A stretch of DNA of 64,000 bases from Phragmites australis (GCF_958298935.1 NC_084941.1:15412001-15476000); one strand, 5' to 3'. Counted from the stretch's first letter, positions 10,607-22,949 are shown. Numbers and translations: made by a program. The notes: generated by a model not told the origin, from the letters alone.

Positions 10607-12420
10607 CAAGTATTGTCTTATAATTAGCATATCCTTTGGCATTAGTGTGAACTTTGTTTCAAAATATGCACAATAATTTGCAAAATTTTGTGATGGTAAA
10701 GAAAGCAAAAGTGGAAAAGTTGCATGCTTATATGACAAGCTATATGTATCAAGATGAATTTACGTGTTGATGAATCATTAATGGTGTAGACAGATCTTTG
10801 ATGTATCTAATGATAGTTTTCATTAATGCTTAATAATTTGATAATAATATAATTAGAATTCTAATCTCACAAGATGAACAGAATAATTTGTTGCAAGTAT
10901 GATCCAACAAAGTGATGAAGTCAGGCTCATTAATTGGGGGTTTGTATTCCTATTTGTTTAGCAAGTTGAAAACCTAGGAATATTCTTGTCCTAGTGGTTA
11001 CTTTGTAATAGCACTTTTATGCCATTCAAGCTGAGAACATTGGGCCATGTATAGTGGCAATTATGATCCTAATATTAGAGCATATTCTATAGATTTTGTT
11101 ACCTTCTGCTATTTATTGTTAGATGAGCAAATGATGAAAGGAGATAAATATCTCCTTAATTTGATGCAAATACTGCTAGGTTTCTAGATTTTACATTAAT
11201 ATTGAGTTGTTATACACCGTTTTTAGGTAAATGCTCTCTACAGAGAAGCAAATATTTCTTTTGAAATACAATAAAATAGTGGCGATGATGATATGGCTCG
11301 AGGCCTTATTTCTTTATTACTTCTAGGACTTTATTACTGATTACCTATTCAGAGAGAAAGTACGTCCAGCTCATCTTAAGAGAAGCTGCATTGTCTAGGG
11401 TTAATCCCTAACAATGATTTTATGGTGTATCAGATGATGGCTGCGTGATCTGTGTCCTGGGTGTCTCTACAGAATTTGCGTGTGTGTATGTTGCTCAAGA
11501 ACACCAGAGATATCCAAGTTCAGGCCCCCCATGGGGTAATAGCTCTACATCCTGTGTATTCCTCTTAAGGAGTTTGCCCTGCCTTTCAAAAGATAGCCCT
11601 ACATGGAGTCTTACATGTGGGCCCAACAAAAGGATCCATGCCTGCCTAGATGATCAATATAGGCTATCATTATAGGATATGCATGTGTTGTGCCTACCCT
11701 GGAGCACTGTGAGGCCCATCCCATCCATTGGCCACCTCCCCGCTTGTCGCGCTCGGGTCATCCAGCCTGTCCTATCTCACCGCCGGTTTCCCACGCATGC
11801 CAACCACGCCCCCTGTTGTATCTACGAGCCCATCCCGCAACAATTAATTTTGCGGGATGGACACGGTAACCCTGCAGCACTCATGCCACCTCAGTCGGAG
11901 TGAACAGCTTGGCGAAGGAAAAATGGCATGAGTAGCATCATTAAATAAGGACTGACTAGCTAATGAGTACCTACCCTACGACCAGCAAAGGCTAGTCACA
12001 GGAAATCCCCCGAAGGTCAGGGTCATGGTTGTGCTGGCGCTAGCACTGACTGGTCACATTATGGTCCCGAGCCAAAGAAAGAAAGCTAATACTGCCAATA
12101 CTAGAGTCATTCGTCGATATGGTGAACTGAGTCATTCTTCATGAGGACGTAGTTGGACCTGGTCATACCACTTAGGCCCCGAGTGAACAAGAGTATTGCC
12201 CATGGAGTGGTCAGTGACACGGTCAGCCATCATGGCCTGCTTAGGAAACTGCATCCGGAGGGGTGGTTAAACAACCCTAGAGAGAGATCATGGGAGAGAA
12301 GAAAGGAGGCCGTGCGCGAGGGAGAGAATCGTGGGAGAGAGAAACCTTGATGGCCATAGGACTTCGAGGGAATTTTGGTTCCCCAAACGGCCCTTGGAAT
12401 TTAAGGCAGTGGTACCAAGT
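10607..12420. other. No gene recognised; AT-rich flank, then mixed sequence with a small perfect hairpin
   Basis: 10607-11680 is AT-rich with no convincing coding frame. 11680-12420 is more GC-rich and has many GGTC/GACC words, as does the region that follows. At 11830-11840 / 11850-11860 there is a perfect 11 bp inverted repeat (ccatcccgcaa) around a 9-base AT-rich loop. Short ORFs here match nothing I recognise. Confidence 0.5.
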
Positions 12421-12426
12421 CGATCC

Positions 12427-12434
12427 TATAAATC
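12427..12434 (+). promoter_or_regulatory. TATA box of the Transposase_28-like gene
   Basis: tataaatc sits 116 bases before the ATG at 12543. The spacing resembles that of the antisense gene of Tat-1 (about 140 bases). Confidence 0.5.
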
Positions 12435-12542
12435 AAAGGACAGAAGCCACCTTAAACCCCTTCCCACTGCGAGCCCTTATGCCAAAGCCCATCGCCAACC
12501 ATCTCCTCTTGTCTCTCTTGCCAAGACCACTGTCGTACTCCC

Positions 12543-14884
12543 ATGGCACCACGCATAAGAAAGGAGCTTGACTTCCCCAAGTCCAAGTGCACCACCATGA
12601 AGCTGAAGCAGAAGTATGGGAATCGCCAGCTTTCACGTCGCCTGTCTTCAAGATATCACCCTAGGGGGGAGGTCCCTGCTCCCTGCCAGGGAGAGATCAT
12701 GACCTTCACCTCGTTCTTCCTGACAGGTCTCATCCCCTCCTCCGAGTTCTTCACCACCATCATCTCATTCTACGACATCTGCCACCTCCATCTCAACCCT
12801 TACTCCAGCATCATGTTGAGCATCTTCACTCACATGTGCAAAAACTTCATTGGGATCGAGCCATGCCTTGATCTCTTTCAATTTTTCTACACGGCCAGGT
12901 TGCAGCCCGTGCTGACCACTAGGAGTTGTAGCTTTTTTCTTCGTCATGGCGTCGTGAGCTCCTATTTGGATGAATCTCAAATCAACGTGGTCGGGCTGGA
13001 GGGAAGAGTGATTCTACCTCACGAACGACGACTCCTTGGACAACCTCTGGGTGCTGGATGCACCAGTGTGCCTTCTGGAGAGCTAGGGAAACTCTCCCAC
13101 ACCGACCATAGAACTGTTGTCCCTTGCTGGCCGGGTTAAGATGCTCGCAGAAGGTGGCCTGTTGGGGTCAGTTGTCATTCGCAACTTGATCAAGTGCCGG
13201 CTGTGTCCCCTACTGTGGAGAGCACACCCAACATACCTATACACTGGGAGTGATGATGACACCTGGAAGAGCTCTGTAGGTAACATCACATTTTTCACCC
13301 TAACACTAGATGTTGTTCAAGCAGTGTCTTATTCCTTTTAATTAGATCTTTCAGACAAGGTCATCAACTTGTGTGTCAGGTCGCTAACGACGGTGGTCGC
13401 TAGGAAGGATGGCCCTCCATGTGTCCCCTTGTGTGAGCTCCTCCCCATCGAAGAGGGCACGGGTTAGACTGGTATGTTTAGTATCTTAAAGAATTTCCTA
13501 CTCTAAGCCTTTTTCCATGGTCACGGTCTTATGGTTCGAGTTATTTTCAGCATCTTCCCAAGATAGATGTCCTGTGACCAATAGTTGACAAGGTCGAGGA
13601 GGTCTTCTAGGAGATCAAATGTGGGGGCCACCATCCTTCTTCGTCGCCTGTAGCTGCCCCAAACACCCACTGACCTAGTCACGACACCTACCCGTCAGGT
13701 CAGGGAGGCAGCTAGTCTACTCAGGGTCAGGTGGTGATCACTGGCAGCGGCCCTGCGAGTGGTGCCAACCAACAGGAGGCCAACCCGTAGCACCCCAACT
13801 TTACTCGCCATGACCTGGCACCCCGTGATCAGACTCAACCAGGCCAGACATGCCTAGACCAAGCCAGGTTTGACCAGAGGCCTCATGACTAGGCCCGCAC
13901 CAACCAGATGTGTTCCGAGCAGACTGTCGTGGAGCAAGCATCTATGTAGTGTGGGAAGAGGTCGGTGGAGGACTTCTCTACCACGGAAGCATCCAAACGC
14001 ACTCACAGGACCCCGAGTACTGGCGGCCCCATAACAGGGTTATCTTCCCCAACTAGTCCATCCGGTAGCTTCGTGAGGACCAGACTTGTGCTTAGCTCCC
14101 CGCCACCATGATAAGTTTCTCTGGGTACATATAGATACCTTGAATTTCCTTTCCTTCATAATTTTGTAACTCTGCTGTATGATGCAGGCTCGTGATAGCT
14201 CTCACGGCTGCCATCATGACCCCTCGGATGGTGCCCCTACAGGATTTCTGGTCCCTCCACAAGCTCTGGCTTTGTCACTTGGAGCATCAGTGGCAGCTCT
14301 GGTCCCTGTGGCTCCAATCGAGGAGCCCGTGCCACCCTTGACTTGCTCACTCTGGTCAGCTGTATTGCTACTTCTGTTTGCAGACTGGTTGAGGAGAATG
14401 AAGCAGCGGTCAGCAAGTCTGCCGAGCTTGAGAAACAGTTGGCACAAGAAAGGGAGGTCAGGCGCTTGCTACAGCAAAGGTGTGGGGTGCACCAGCGGGA
14501 GAATGCTATGCTTTCTTCCAAGCACTCCTAGCTAAAGGAGGAAGAACACACTACGCTCAGCGTTCTCCAAGACACCTTCAACACACTGGAGGGTCCCCTG
14601 GGGAGCCTCGGGCTGGGAGCCACCAAGCCGAAGGACAACTACTCGGCTTGGGCCTGGGCCTATGCCATCAAGGTCTAGGCAGAAATTTTTCTAAGCTACT
14701 AGCCACCCTGGCGCTGAGGGGTGTAGAGGACGTGGCGAAGGCGATGAGGTCAACTGCAGAGTACATTTTCTGGTGCTACCGTAGTCGTAACCCCAACTTC
14801 AACCTAGACTTATCCAGGAGGGAGCCGCGGTCGTCGGAACTGAAGTTGAGGAGAGACTACAGTGGGAGTGTCAAGGAGCGGTGA
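12543..14884 (+). pseudogene. Transposase_28-like gene, plus-strand relative of the Tat antisense gene
   Basis: Start chosen is the ATG at 12543. Exon 1 runs to 13279 with at least one frameshift (the frame of 12543 is replaced by that of 13117). It shows the family pattern: TSFFLTGLIPSSEF, LHLNPYSSIMLSIF, FIGIEPCLDLFQFF, then the end-of-domain WRAHPTYLYTGSDDD. Intron 1 is 13280-13345 (66 nt, GT-AG, phase 1), and exon 2 resumes with Asp-Leu-Ser as in Tat-1. Exon 2 reaches a stop near 13468. Further coding traces are a heptad-rich coiled coil at about 14385-14531 (AELEKQLAQEREVRRLL) and a segment at 14715-14884 ending in a stop, followed by AT-rich DNA with polyadenylation-like words (14940-14965). 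If the Tat-1 layout holds, its host element lies on the minus strand, but no LTR or pol was found to prove that. Confidence 0.6.
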
Positions 14885-15409
14885 CGTCTTTCTTTCGGCT
14901 AGAGGCCACCATGGAGTAAAGAATCTGATTGTAACTTCTATTCTGTAATATATTTGAATGAAGCCCCCCGATTTTTGTTCTCTGATGAGTTTGTGTTGTT
15001 GTGGTCGTAGAGTTCCTAGAGTGTTAGAACCATCTGCCTGTACCGAGCCCCCACCTATCCCGACCATCCCCCAAGCTCTCGCCAAACCCCGACCATTCCT
15101 ACCGATGATCCCGCTGAGTGGTATATTTTGGAGGTGGCAACTGAATGTGAACTGGAGTTTGCGGTCGAGCAAGCAGGTACATCGAGAAATATTCAAGGTG
15201 TGTTATTACGACCACCTAAGCTAGGTGCTGGTCCTAGGTTACCGATGCAAGACTCGACTAGCTGACTCCTGTGTGGCTTACGTCCTATTTCTTGACCAGC
15301 CTGCCAGGAGGAGCTACTCGCAGTGCAGAGGAATCTTGAGTGAGTGACCAAGGAAAGCATCCTGCAGAGAGAGGAATTCTATGACCACCTTCGCCGTTGT
15401 TAGGATGAT
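14885..15409. other. No gene recognised
   Basis: This probably contains the 3' untranslated region of the preceding gene, then sequence rich in GACCA/TGGTC words. No convincing frame or repeat was seen. Confidence 0.4.
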
Positions 15410-15841
15410 TTGTTCGCGATGCGGAAAGACCTAGAGCAGATGACCAAGGAGAGTGACGAGCATCGAGTGATATTCTATGACCATCTCAGCCGGGCCTTTA
15501 CCCCCTTTGACTCATTGCTTCGATCCGCCGGTGTTCATGTTCACCCGACACTCGGGAACACTGTGATCGATCACATTGAATGGTTTCTGGCAGCCTCCGA
15601 GGAGGCAGATGGCCTCGAGCAGAGGATTCGTGAGGCTGTCTATGACCACCTTTTTGAGGTTGGAGTTTCCAACAACTGCCTTGCCCTTGCCTGCGTCTAT
15701 GACTTCTTCGCTGACCTAGACCTCTTGCCAGTAGTCGGTGCCGATTTTAAAGCTACTTCGATGACCATAGATGAGCTCGGTGCCTGTGCCGACTCACTTT
15801 TGTATGCTGTTTGTTCCGGCTTGTATGATGGAAATGTTTGA
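15410..15841 (+). pseudogene. Unrecognised 143-codon open frame, possible C-terminal part of the element-borne gene
   Basis: The frame is open from at least 15410 to a TGA at 15839. It begins with a charged helical stretch (KDLEQMTKESDEH), then FTPFDSLLRSAGVHVHP and several acidic, Leu/Ala-rich helices. I do not recognise the family. The same strand and nearness to the Transposase_28-like gene suggest it belongs to the same mobile element, perhaps as a downstream exon or second gene. Codon choice looks coding-like, but a conserved start and splice sites are not evident. Confidence 0.35.
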
Positions 15842-16570
15842 ACAAGTGCTCAAAAAGAGAGGGAACATACAGAAGAAAAAATAGCACAAGCAGTACGTCA
15901 AGCCCTCATGTATGAACGGTGTGCCATTGTGAGCGAACAGGAACGATCAACAGTGTCTCCTAATGTTATGCGCTCCAAGGCCAGTGGTTGTTGGAGTATT
16001 TGTGCGTCCATGGGAGTTTCGGAAGCTGACTCCATCACTTATGCTGTGGACCTCATCATAGCACAGACACCGTGTGAACTATACATTGGTGCTAGGAACA
16101 TTACCATCATGATGTCTTTCGGTGTGGCTTATCTCCACACCTCCCATGAACATTTTCAAGGACATCCTGATAAGGGCATGACTCCCTCGAATTCACACAA
16201 GGTGAATTCGCCCCTTATTGTTTATATTTTCTTCATAAAAAGAATAGAGTACAACTAAGTTTTTGTGTTATTTTTAGGAATATGGGAGAAGCATCACAAC
16301 CCCTCCTGGATGTCACACCTCGAAGGCCAAGTCTACTCGTACACAAGGTTGAGCTCTAGTAGTGGTCATGGTCATAGTAATGATCGTGGTCGAAGTCGAG
16401 TTCCAGGATAGCATGTCAGTAAAACGGGCATCCCTCCTATATGAAGTCCGTTTTAGGCAATCTTGGACATTCTAGAAAGCTTACGACGAGCCGTTCCAAT
16501 GGATATGAGCTCGATCAAATATTCCTTATAGTTTAGTCAGAGTCAAAGGAATAAGGTGCTGCATCACCAT
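15842..16570. other. No gene recognised; upstream limit of the family-B LTR is uncertain
   Basis: Contains a 116-codon open frame (15908-16258) without recognisable motifs. The family-B LTR may begin anywhere from about 16380 to 16580. Confidence 0.35.
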
Positions 16571-16579
16571 TTTGAACCC

Positions 16580-17029
16580 TGACAGGTTTTGTAATCGTGT
16601 CGGAGTCGGAGTCCAGGTTGTGCACGCCTCTCTCCACAGTTAAACAACCCTAGGTCGACCTCCTCAGAACCCCCGTATATATACACAATAGCCATCATAG
16701 TTTACTCTTGGGTTTAGCTTAGATTATTCTGTTTAATACAGTTTCACCGTTTATCGGTTTGTTGAACCCCAAACTCGAGTGTTTCATTGGCAATTAGCAA
16801 TATTCAGATTCCATCTACCTGTTCTTGCTTGTGTTCTTGATTCACTTGTAGGAAAAACCTTCTTGGCGAGGTCAACCACGTCTTGGCACGATTGATAACC
16901 ACGGAGTAGTGGTGTAGTGGCTGCGAGGGTTCTTCATCTATTCTGATCGGAGCCTTTGGATTATCAACGTCAAAACTCCACTAATCGACTTATCATATTA
17001 CCTTCGGAAGATCGGGCGTGCTCGCATCA
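16580..17029 (+). repeat. 5' LTR (3' part certain) of a CRM-like gypsy element, family B
   Basis: The right end gcatca is followed two bases later by a primer-binding site. A TATA-like gtatatatac is at 16675-16684. The last 74 bases before the end (16944-17017) recur inverted at 60156-60229 with about 90% identity, showing that this is a dispersed repeat. The start at 16580 (tgacagg) is a guess based on TGA...TCA ends. Confidence 0.5.
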
Positions 17030-17031
17030 TC

Positions 17032-17044
17032 TGGTATTAGAGCC
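17032..17044 (+). other. Primer-binding site, initiator-Met tRNA type (family B)
   Basis: tggtattagagcc differs by one base from TGGTATCAGAGCC, the usual complement of the initiator methionine tRNA 3' end in plant LTR elements. It follows an LTR-like CA end after two bases, which is the expected spacing. Confidence 0.7.
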
Positions 17045-17344
17045 TCGATTTCCCGTTAGGTAATCTCAGTTATCCCTTTTGTTTCGTCGAGTTCCTATAC
17101 CCAGAGTCCAGAAAATTACCCCACAAAAAATAGGATTTAGATCTTAGTTTTCCGTTGTCCAAACCACTTTGTGCCTTTCACAATTTTGTTTTCAGTTTTC
17201 GCATTGCTGAGTTTGAGTTCATCGTTGGTGTCTTGTTGCTGGTCGAGTCATTGTGTTCTAGTTTCCAGCGTTGAGTCTTTGCTAATTTAGTCATCAAGTT
17301 ACTCGGCTTGCCTAGTCTGCTATAGCCGAGTTTGTGTCCCACAC

Positions 17345-17560
17345 AGGGTAACGACCAGTCACTCTGACCACCCCTTGGGTCCCGACCACTCATTCCAACC
17401 AGTCACTCTGACCACCCTTTGGGTCCTGGCCGCTCACTCGGACCAGTCACTCTGACCACCCCTCAGGTCCTGACCACTCATTTCGACCACTCACTCGGGG
17501 TCCCAACCAGTCAGTCTGACCACCCACTCGGGGTTTGACCAGTCACTCCACCCACCTTTT
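17345..17560 (+). repeat. Degenerate short tandem repeats based on gaccagtcactctgaccacc
   Basis: At least four imperfect copies with about 55-60 base spacing, each combining 'gaccagtcactctgaccacc' with 'cgggtcc(t)gaccactcac'. They lie in the untranslated leader of family B between primer-binding site and gag. Confidence 0.65.
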
Positions 17561-18278
17561 TCGATCCAACCACTTAGTTGGAGTTCTCCACCTTCTCAGA
17601 TCCAGCCACCAAAGCTGAAACAGAGGTAGCCAAAGTTTAGAGAGAGAAAGAGAAAGTTTATTTCCTCTATAGCCCTCCTCTTCGGAAAAAGTTTGTGACC
17701 CACATACCTCACTAGTCTTAGAAAAGGTAGTAGAAGAGTTTTTGAGCTTGTGTCACATTCGCAAAAAAGAAAGAAAAAAAAGGAAGCAAGAAGCAAAAAG
17801 TGCCCCAAAAAAAGCAAAGAGTGTAAAAAAAAGAGAATGAAGATAGAGAGAATTCAAAAAAGAAAGAAGAATCATTTTGCATTGTGAATTTTGTTCTATT
17901 GTGCTTGTGTCTGTTATAGTTTTTGGTTGGATTGAGCTAGTTCTAGGAACATGTTCGGGTCAGCAACTGTGACGAGTACTATGGACTTTTATTCAGCTTT
18001 GCTAATATGATTTCAGTAATTGCTATTCCTTGCTACTAAATATTGCCTGTCCAAGCTACACCTTCTCTCGATCAGAACGGTATCTTCCCTTGCACTACTT
18101 ACTCGCACCAGATAAGGTATCACGAACCAACCACTGGTTGTGCCACCTGTTGTGATTGGTAAGAACACTTGCTAGAGCGTCGTAAGACTCTTGAGAGTGA
18201 GTGATTCCACTTCAAACTCCACCACCTAGTAGTCGATAGGGATAATAATTTTTTGTTGTCTCTTGTTTGCTACTAACC

Positions 18279-19801
18279 ATGGAAGGAGAAACATCGGATG
18301 CGAAAGAGTATGTTTTGAAGGAAGAACTCACAATGGTGTTGGATGATCATCGGCAAACTATTAATGACTCCATCGACAGGAATCTTGTGGAAACAAATGC
18401 TATGTTGCAATAACTAAATGATAGTATTGCAATGCTCAATACACACTTTAATCGGTTGGTCAACCCACCGAACAAAGGGCATGTGTATCCTCAAGTTGCG
18501 GCTCATGAACATAAGGTTGTCGATGATAATGAGATGCACAACCACGACGCATTTGATGCACAGCCAAGGAACCGACTGAACATCAACCGTCAAGGTATAA
18601 AAGGTAATAATATTGAGCAACTTAATGCCCATGTTAATGATGATCCATTTGCTAAGGTTAAGTTTACTATACCATCTTTTGAGGGTGCTTATGATGCTGA
18701 AAAATATCTAAATTGGGAGATGACGGTGGAACAGAAATTTAATGATCATTTAGTTCCTGAAGTGCATAGAGTTAGGCATGCCACTAGTGAATTCAAAGGT
18801 TTTGCCATCATCTGGTGGAATAGAGTTTGCATCGATGAATTAGAACCTACTAGATGGGATGCTTTAAAGGTTGCTATGCGTAAAAGATTTGTTCCACCCT
18901 CTTTTAAACATGACTTGCATAAGAAATTGCAGCACTTAAACCAAAACAATAGATCTGTAGATGAAAATGATTAGGAGAACAAGGACAACAAAACCATTGT
19001 TGTGAACAGGAGGAAAGAAGTGCTTCATAGTTGTCCAAAGCCGAGGATGACTTTGCTTCAAGGGGGAGAGAAGGGCATGACCATGAAGTCATCATTTAAT
19101 TCTGTTTGCCCGACTGAAAATCAGCAAGGATGTGTTATGTTTACCACTAAGTCTGATCTTGCTGAAATTTATGATAATGAGCTGCCATGCGATGACTTGA
19201 AGTGTACAGATGCATTAGTTTCAATTGAGGATATATCTAGCTCTTTGCCTTCTGTTGTCACTAACCTTTTGCAGAATAAGAAAATCAACCAAGCAATGGA
19301 TGAAGAGAAGAAGAAGAGCTTGAGAGCCACACCACCACTGCTACATCTCCTCCCATGGGAAATGCAAACAAACCAGAGAAGAAAAATGAGAAGAAGAGCA
19401 AGGAGAAAGAGGAGAAAGTTGCCGCACTATGCTTGTTACAACAAGGTACAAATGCGAATGCTCCTATATCAGCTGAGATAGAGAACAAAGGTAATAAAAA
19501 AGGTGTTACACTCACCCTAGGTGAGGATTATTTTGATGTGTCTAAATTGCCCACTACCCATGCTATTGTAGAGCAATCGCTAGTGGATCCTATTGCTGAT
19601 TTACCTTTGTCACATGATGATTTGCTTGTTGTTCCTTGTGATAAAGAAGAGTTGTGCAGTAATGCTTTACTTATATCACAACCACAACTTGTGCATGAAC
19701 ATGTTAATTCTGTTTTACAAATGAGTACTTGTTCTGAAATTAATCATGTTCAATTCATTGCTAGTGAGCAAGAAGAGCTAAAATTGCTACCTTCCAAATA
19801 G
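18279..19801 (+). pseudogene. Family B gag and pre-RT region, CRM-like, broken
   Basis: The ATG at 18279 opens a frame with a TAA at 18411. The capsid core follows at 18640-18960: DPFAKVKFTIPSFEGAYD, EFKGFAIIWWNRV, RDKLQ-like end. It closely parallels the gag of the intact CRM element at 26847-31634 (DSFAKIKFTIPTF, EFTDFASIWW). The frame stops at 18972. From 19002, traces of the segment just upstream of RT appear (ALVSIEDISSSLPSVVTNLLQ), so the zinc knuckle and protease have been lost. The rest, to the stop at 19799-19801, is Lys/Glu-rich then acidic (VTLTLGEDYFDVSKL) and not recognised. Directly after the stop, Tat-type pol begins. Confidence 0.65.
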
Positions 19802-22800
19802 GGATGAACCTCACCTCCAGGCAAGAAGCCCAACTTCTAGCCATTTTGCGGAGTAATCTCGACATCTTCGCTGGTCTCTACAGGACCTCCCAGGAGTCGA
19901 CCGTAGCATCATTGAGCACACGCTCTAGGTCGACCTGAAGGCAAGGCCCGTACGCCAAGGGCTTCGCAAGCTCTCTCTAGAGCGAGCAAAAGCCGCAAAA
20001 GAAGAAGTCCAGAAGCTACTGAAAGCCGGTGTTATCCGAGAGGTCACCCACTCCAATTGGCTCTCCAACACCGTCCTGGTCAAGAAACATAGCGAAAAAT
20101 GGCATATGTGCATTGATTTCACGTCATTAAACAAAGTATGCCCCCTAGATCGGTACCCCCTTCCCCACATCGACCAGCTAGTGGATTCCACAGCCTGCTA
20201 CAAAATGCTAAGCTTCCTCGATGCCTACTCCGGGTACCACCAGGTGTGGAAGGCAATGGAGGATAAGAACAAGACCAGCTTCATTATCCCCTTCGAATTA
20301 TACTGCTACGTCCGGATGCCCTTTGGTCTTCGAAACGCCGGGGCCACCTTCTCTCGCCTAGTACAAAAGGTACTGCAGTAGAAGTTGGGCCGCAACGTTG
20401 AGGCCTACGTGGATGATATTGTGGTAAAAAGCCAACTAGAAGCCAACCATGTTGCCAACCTACAAGAAATATTCAATAGCCTATGAGCTGCTGGCGTACA
20501 GCTGAACCCAGAAAATTGCATATTTGGTGCTAGGGGTGGAAAAATGCTAGGATATCTTGTCTCCCGAAGAGCCATCAAGGCCAATCGAGGCAAGATTCGT
20601 GCTATCACATAAATGTTACCTCCCACTAATCCGAAAGAAGTACAATGCCTAGCCAGCCACCTCGCGACCCTCAGCCGCTTCCTCGCAAAATCTGCTGAGC
20701 ACAGCCTCCCTTTCTTTAAAACACTAAGGGGCTCTGAGCCATTTGGCTGGATGTCAGACTGCCAGGCAGCATTCGAGGCCCTAAAGGCACACCTTTCCTA
20801 CCTCTAAACACTCGCGATGCCCCTCCCCGACAAAGGACTACTCCTGTACCTATCCGTCTCCGCGTTCGCTGTCAGCACCGCCCTGGTACGGAAGGAAAAA
20901 TGTAACAGTTGCCCACTCAAAGGGCTGCATACTACGTCTCGGAGGTCTTAGCCGGGGCTAAGACACGCTACACTGCGCTCAAAAAAATAGCCTACGCAAG
21001 CTCCGGTAATACTTCCTTGCCTACGGCATCACTATCCCAACCTCGTACCCGCTTGGCAACATGTTTCGCAACGGGAAGGCAACAGGACGCATCGGCAAGT
21101 GGGCGGTAGAGTTAGCCCCCTTCATGGTAAGATTTGTGGCCCACACCGCCGTCAAATCCCAAATCTTGGTAGACTTCATCGCCAAATGGACCTCGATACC
21201 CACCGAATCCACCACTACACCCGTCCAAGACATTTGGACCATCTACAATGATGGAGCATACTGCTCCATGGGTGTCAGAGCTAGCGCGGTCCTCATCTCT
21301 CCCACAGGCCAACAAGTTCAATACGTTTCTTGCTTGGATTTCAAGACAACCAATAACATAGCCGAATACGAGGTCGTCCTCTTAGGCCTCCGAAAGGCCC
21401 GAGCCTTGGGAGCAGCCAGAGTCATCATCCGTACCGACTCTCAAATCATCGCCGGTCACGTCAACAAGGACTTCCAAGTCTGGCATCCAAACATGACAAC
21501 ATACCTCGAGGCCATTCACAAGGTCGAGGCACACTTCCGTGGCATATCATACGAAACATACCGCGGGCGGACAATAGTCAGGCAGACACCTTAGCAAAGG
21601 CCACAGCCACGGGTAAAGACCCACAAATAGGCACTTTCCTCGAGATCCTACACTAGACAACCGCCAGAGCTCTTGACGAGATGACTGTCGCCATCTTCCC
21701 CATCGAAGCTGCGGATTGGAGGGTCCCCTCCTATCCTTCCTGAGAGGAACAAAAGGACCGGATGACCCAATTGGACTCCGCCACATCCAGCATCATGCCA
21801 GGGGCTACCATCTCATAAATGGCACCCTTTATAAGATAGGTGTCTGCGCTCCCCTCCTTCAATGCATTATTAAACAAGAAGGAGCAGACCTACTCCGGGA
21901 AATACATGAAGGCCTTTGCGGCAATCATCTGGCTCCTCGTGCCCTAACCGGTAAGGCACTTCGCTAGGGGCTCCATTGGCTTACGATCATGTCCGATGCA
22001 GAACAACCCGTCTGCATCTACCAAGGATGCCAATGGATGGGACACTAAAGTCACCGACCTCCAACTCCCTTGCTACCAATCCCCCCAGTCTGGCCCCTGC
22101 CTCGTTGCGGTATGGACCTCATCGGTACATTTCCCTGCGCTAAAGGAAACCTTCAGTAAGCAGTGGTAGCATTGGACTACTTCTCCAACTGGGTTGAGGC
22201 CGAACCCCTCACTGCAATCATGTCAAAAAATGTCCAGAAATTCTTCAGGAAGAACATAATCTGCCACTTCGGCATCCCACGATAGCTCACGATTCGACTC
22301 TGGGCCTTTTAGACAGTTTTACGATGACCTCGGCATCGAATTATGCTTCGCAGCAGTTTGATACCCTCAGTTCAATGGAGCCGTCGAAAGGGCGAACGCC
22401 AACATCCTCTCCGACCTAAATCACCGCCTTGTCGGCTTAGCTAGAGGCCTGTGGGTCAATGAACTTCCCGAGGTTTTATGGTCCCCCCGCACCACTATCA
22501 CGCGGGGCACCAGGTTCACACCCTTCCTCCTCCTGTACAAAGACAAAGTCATGACCCCCACCGAGGTCAAGGGCTGCTCACTCAGGGTATAACTTCTACG
22601 AACTAATAGAGAAAGGGAGCTCTCCCTCGACCTTACCGAAGGCACGCGGCTCCATGCCATTCAAAACCTAGATCACTACATTAAGAAAACTAAGGCCTGG
22701 TACGATCCAATGGTTGCGCCACGAAACTTCAAACCTGACAAACTAGTGCTTCGACGCGCCCTAGCCCCAGGAAAGCTACACAACAAATGGGACGGCCCAT

Positions 22801-22909
22801 ACCTGGTCCTCAAGTATAACAGACTCGGCTCCTACCGTCTGGCCGATACAGAGGTGATCCCCTCGAACACAGTTGGAATGCGGAGACCCTCTGCAAGTAC
22901 TATGTATAG
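19802..22909 (+). pseudogene. Tat-2 pol remnant (RT, RNase H, integrase), many stops and shifts
   Basis: Similarity begins with the pre-RT linker (QDLPGVDRSIIEHTL). RT follows at 19960-20470 with catalytic AYVDDIVVKS. The first RNase H and connection are at 20500-21000. The second, archaeal-like RNase H has Asp in YNDGAYC (about 21247), Glu in IAEYEVV (about 21362) and Asp in RTDSQII (about 21434). Integrase is badly decayed (21720-22909) but keeps AVERANA near 22385 and the terminal NAETLCKYYV before a stop at 22907-22909. Stops include 19926, 20379, 20484, 20610 and 20805, plus frameshifts, so it is older than Tat-1. Confidence 0.82.
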
Positions 22910-22949
22910 AGAACCCTAGGCTCAGTCCTCTTCGAAGATACCAAAAAAA

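Noticed and set aside
11388..11412. taatccctaaca as the edge of a minus-strand Tat LTR belonging to the 12543 gene
   Set aside because: The partner end and an adjacent polypurine tract were not found, and spacing to the gene is larger than in Tat-1.
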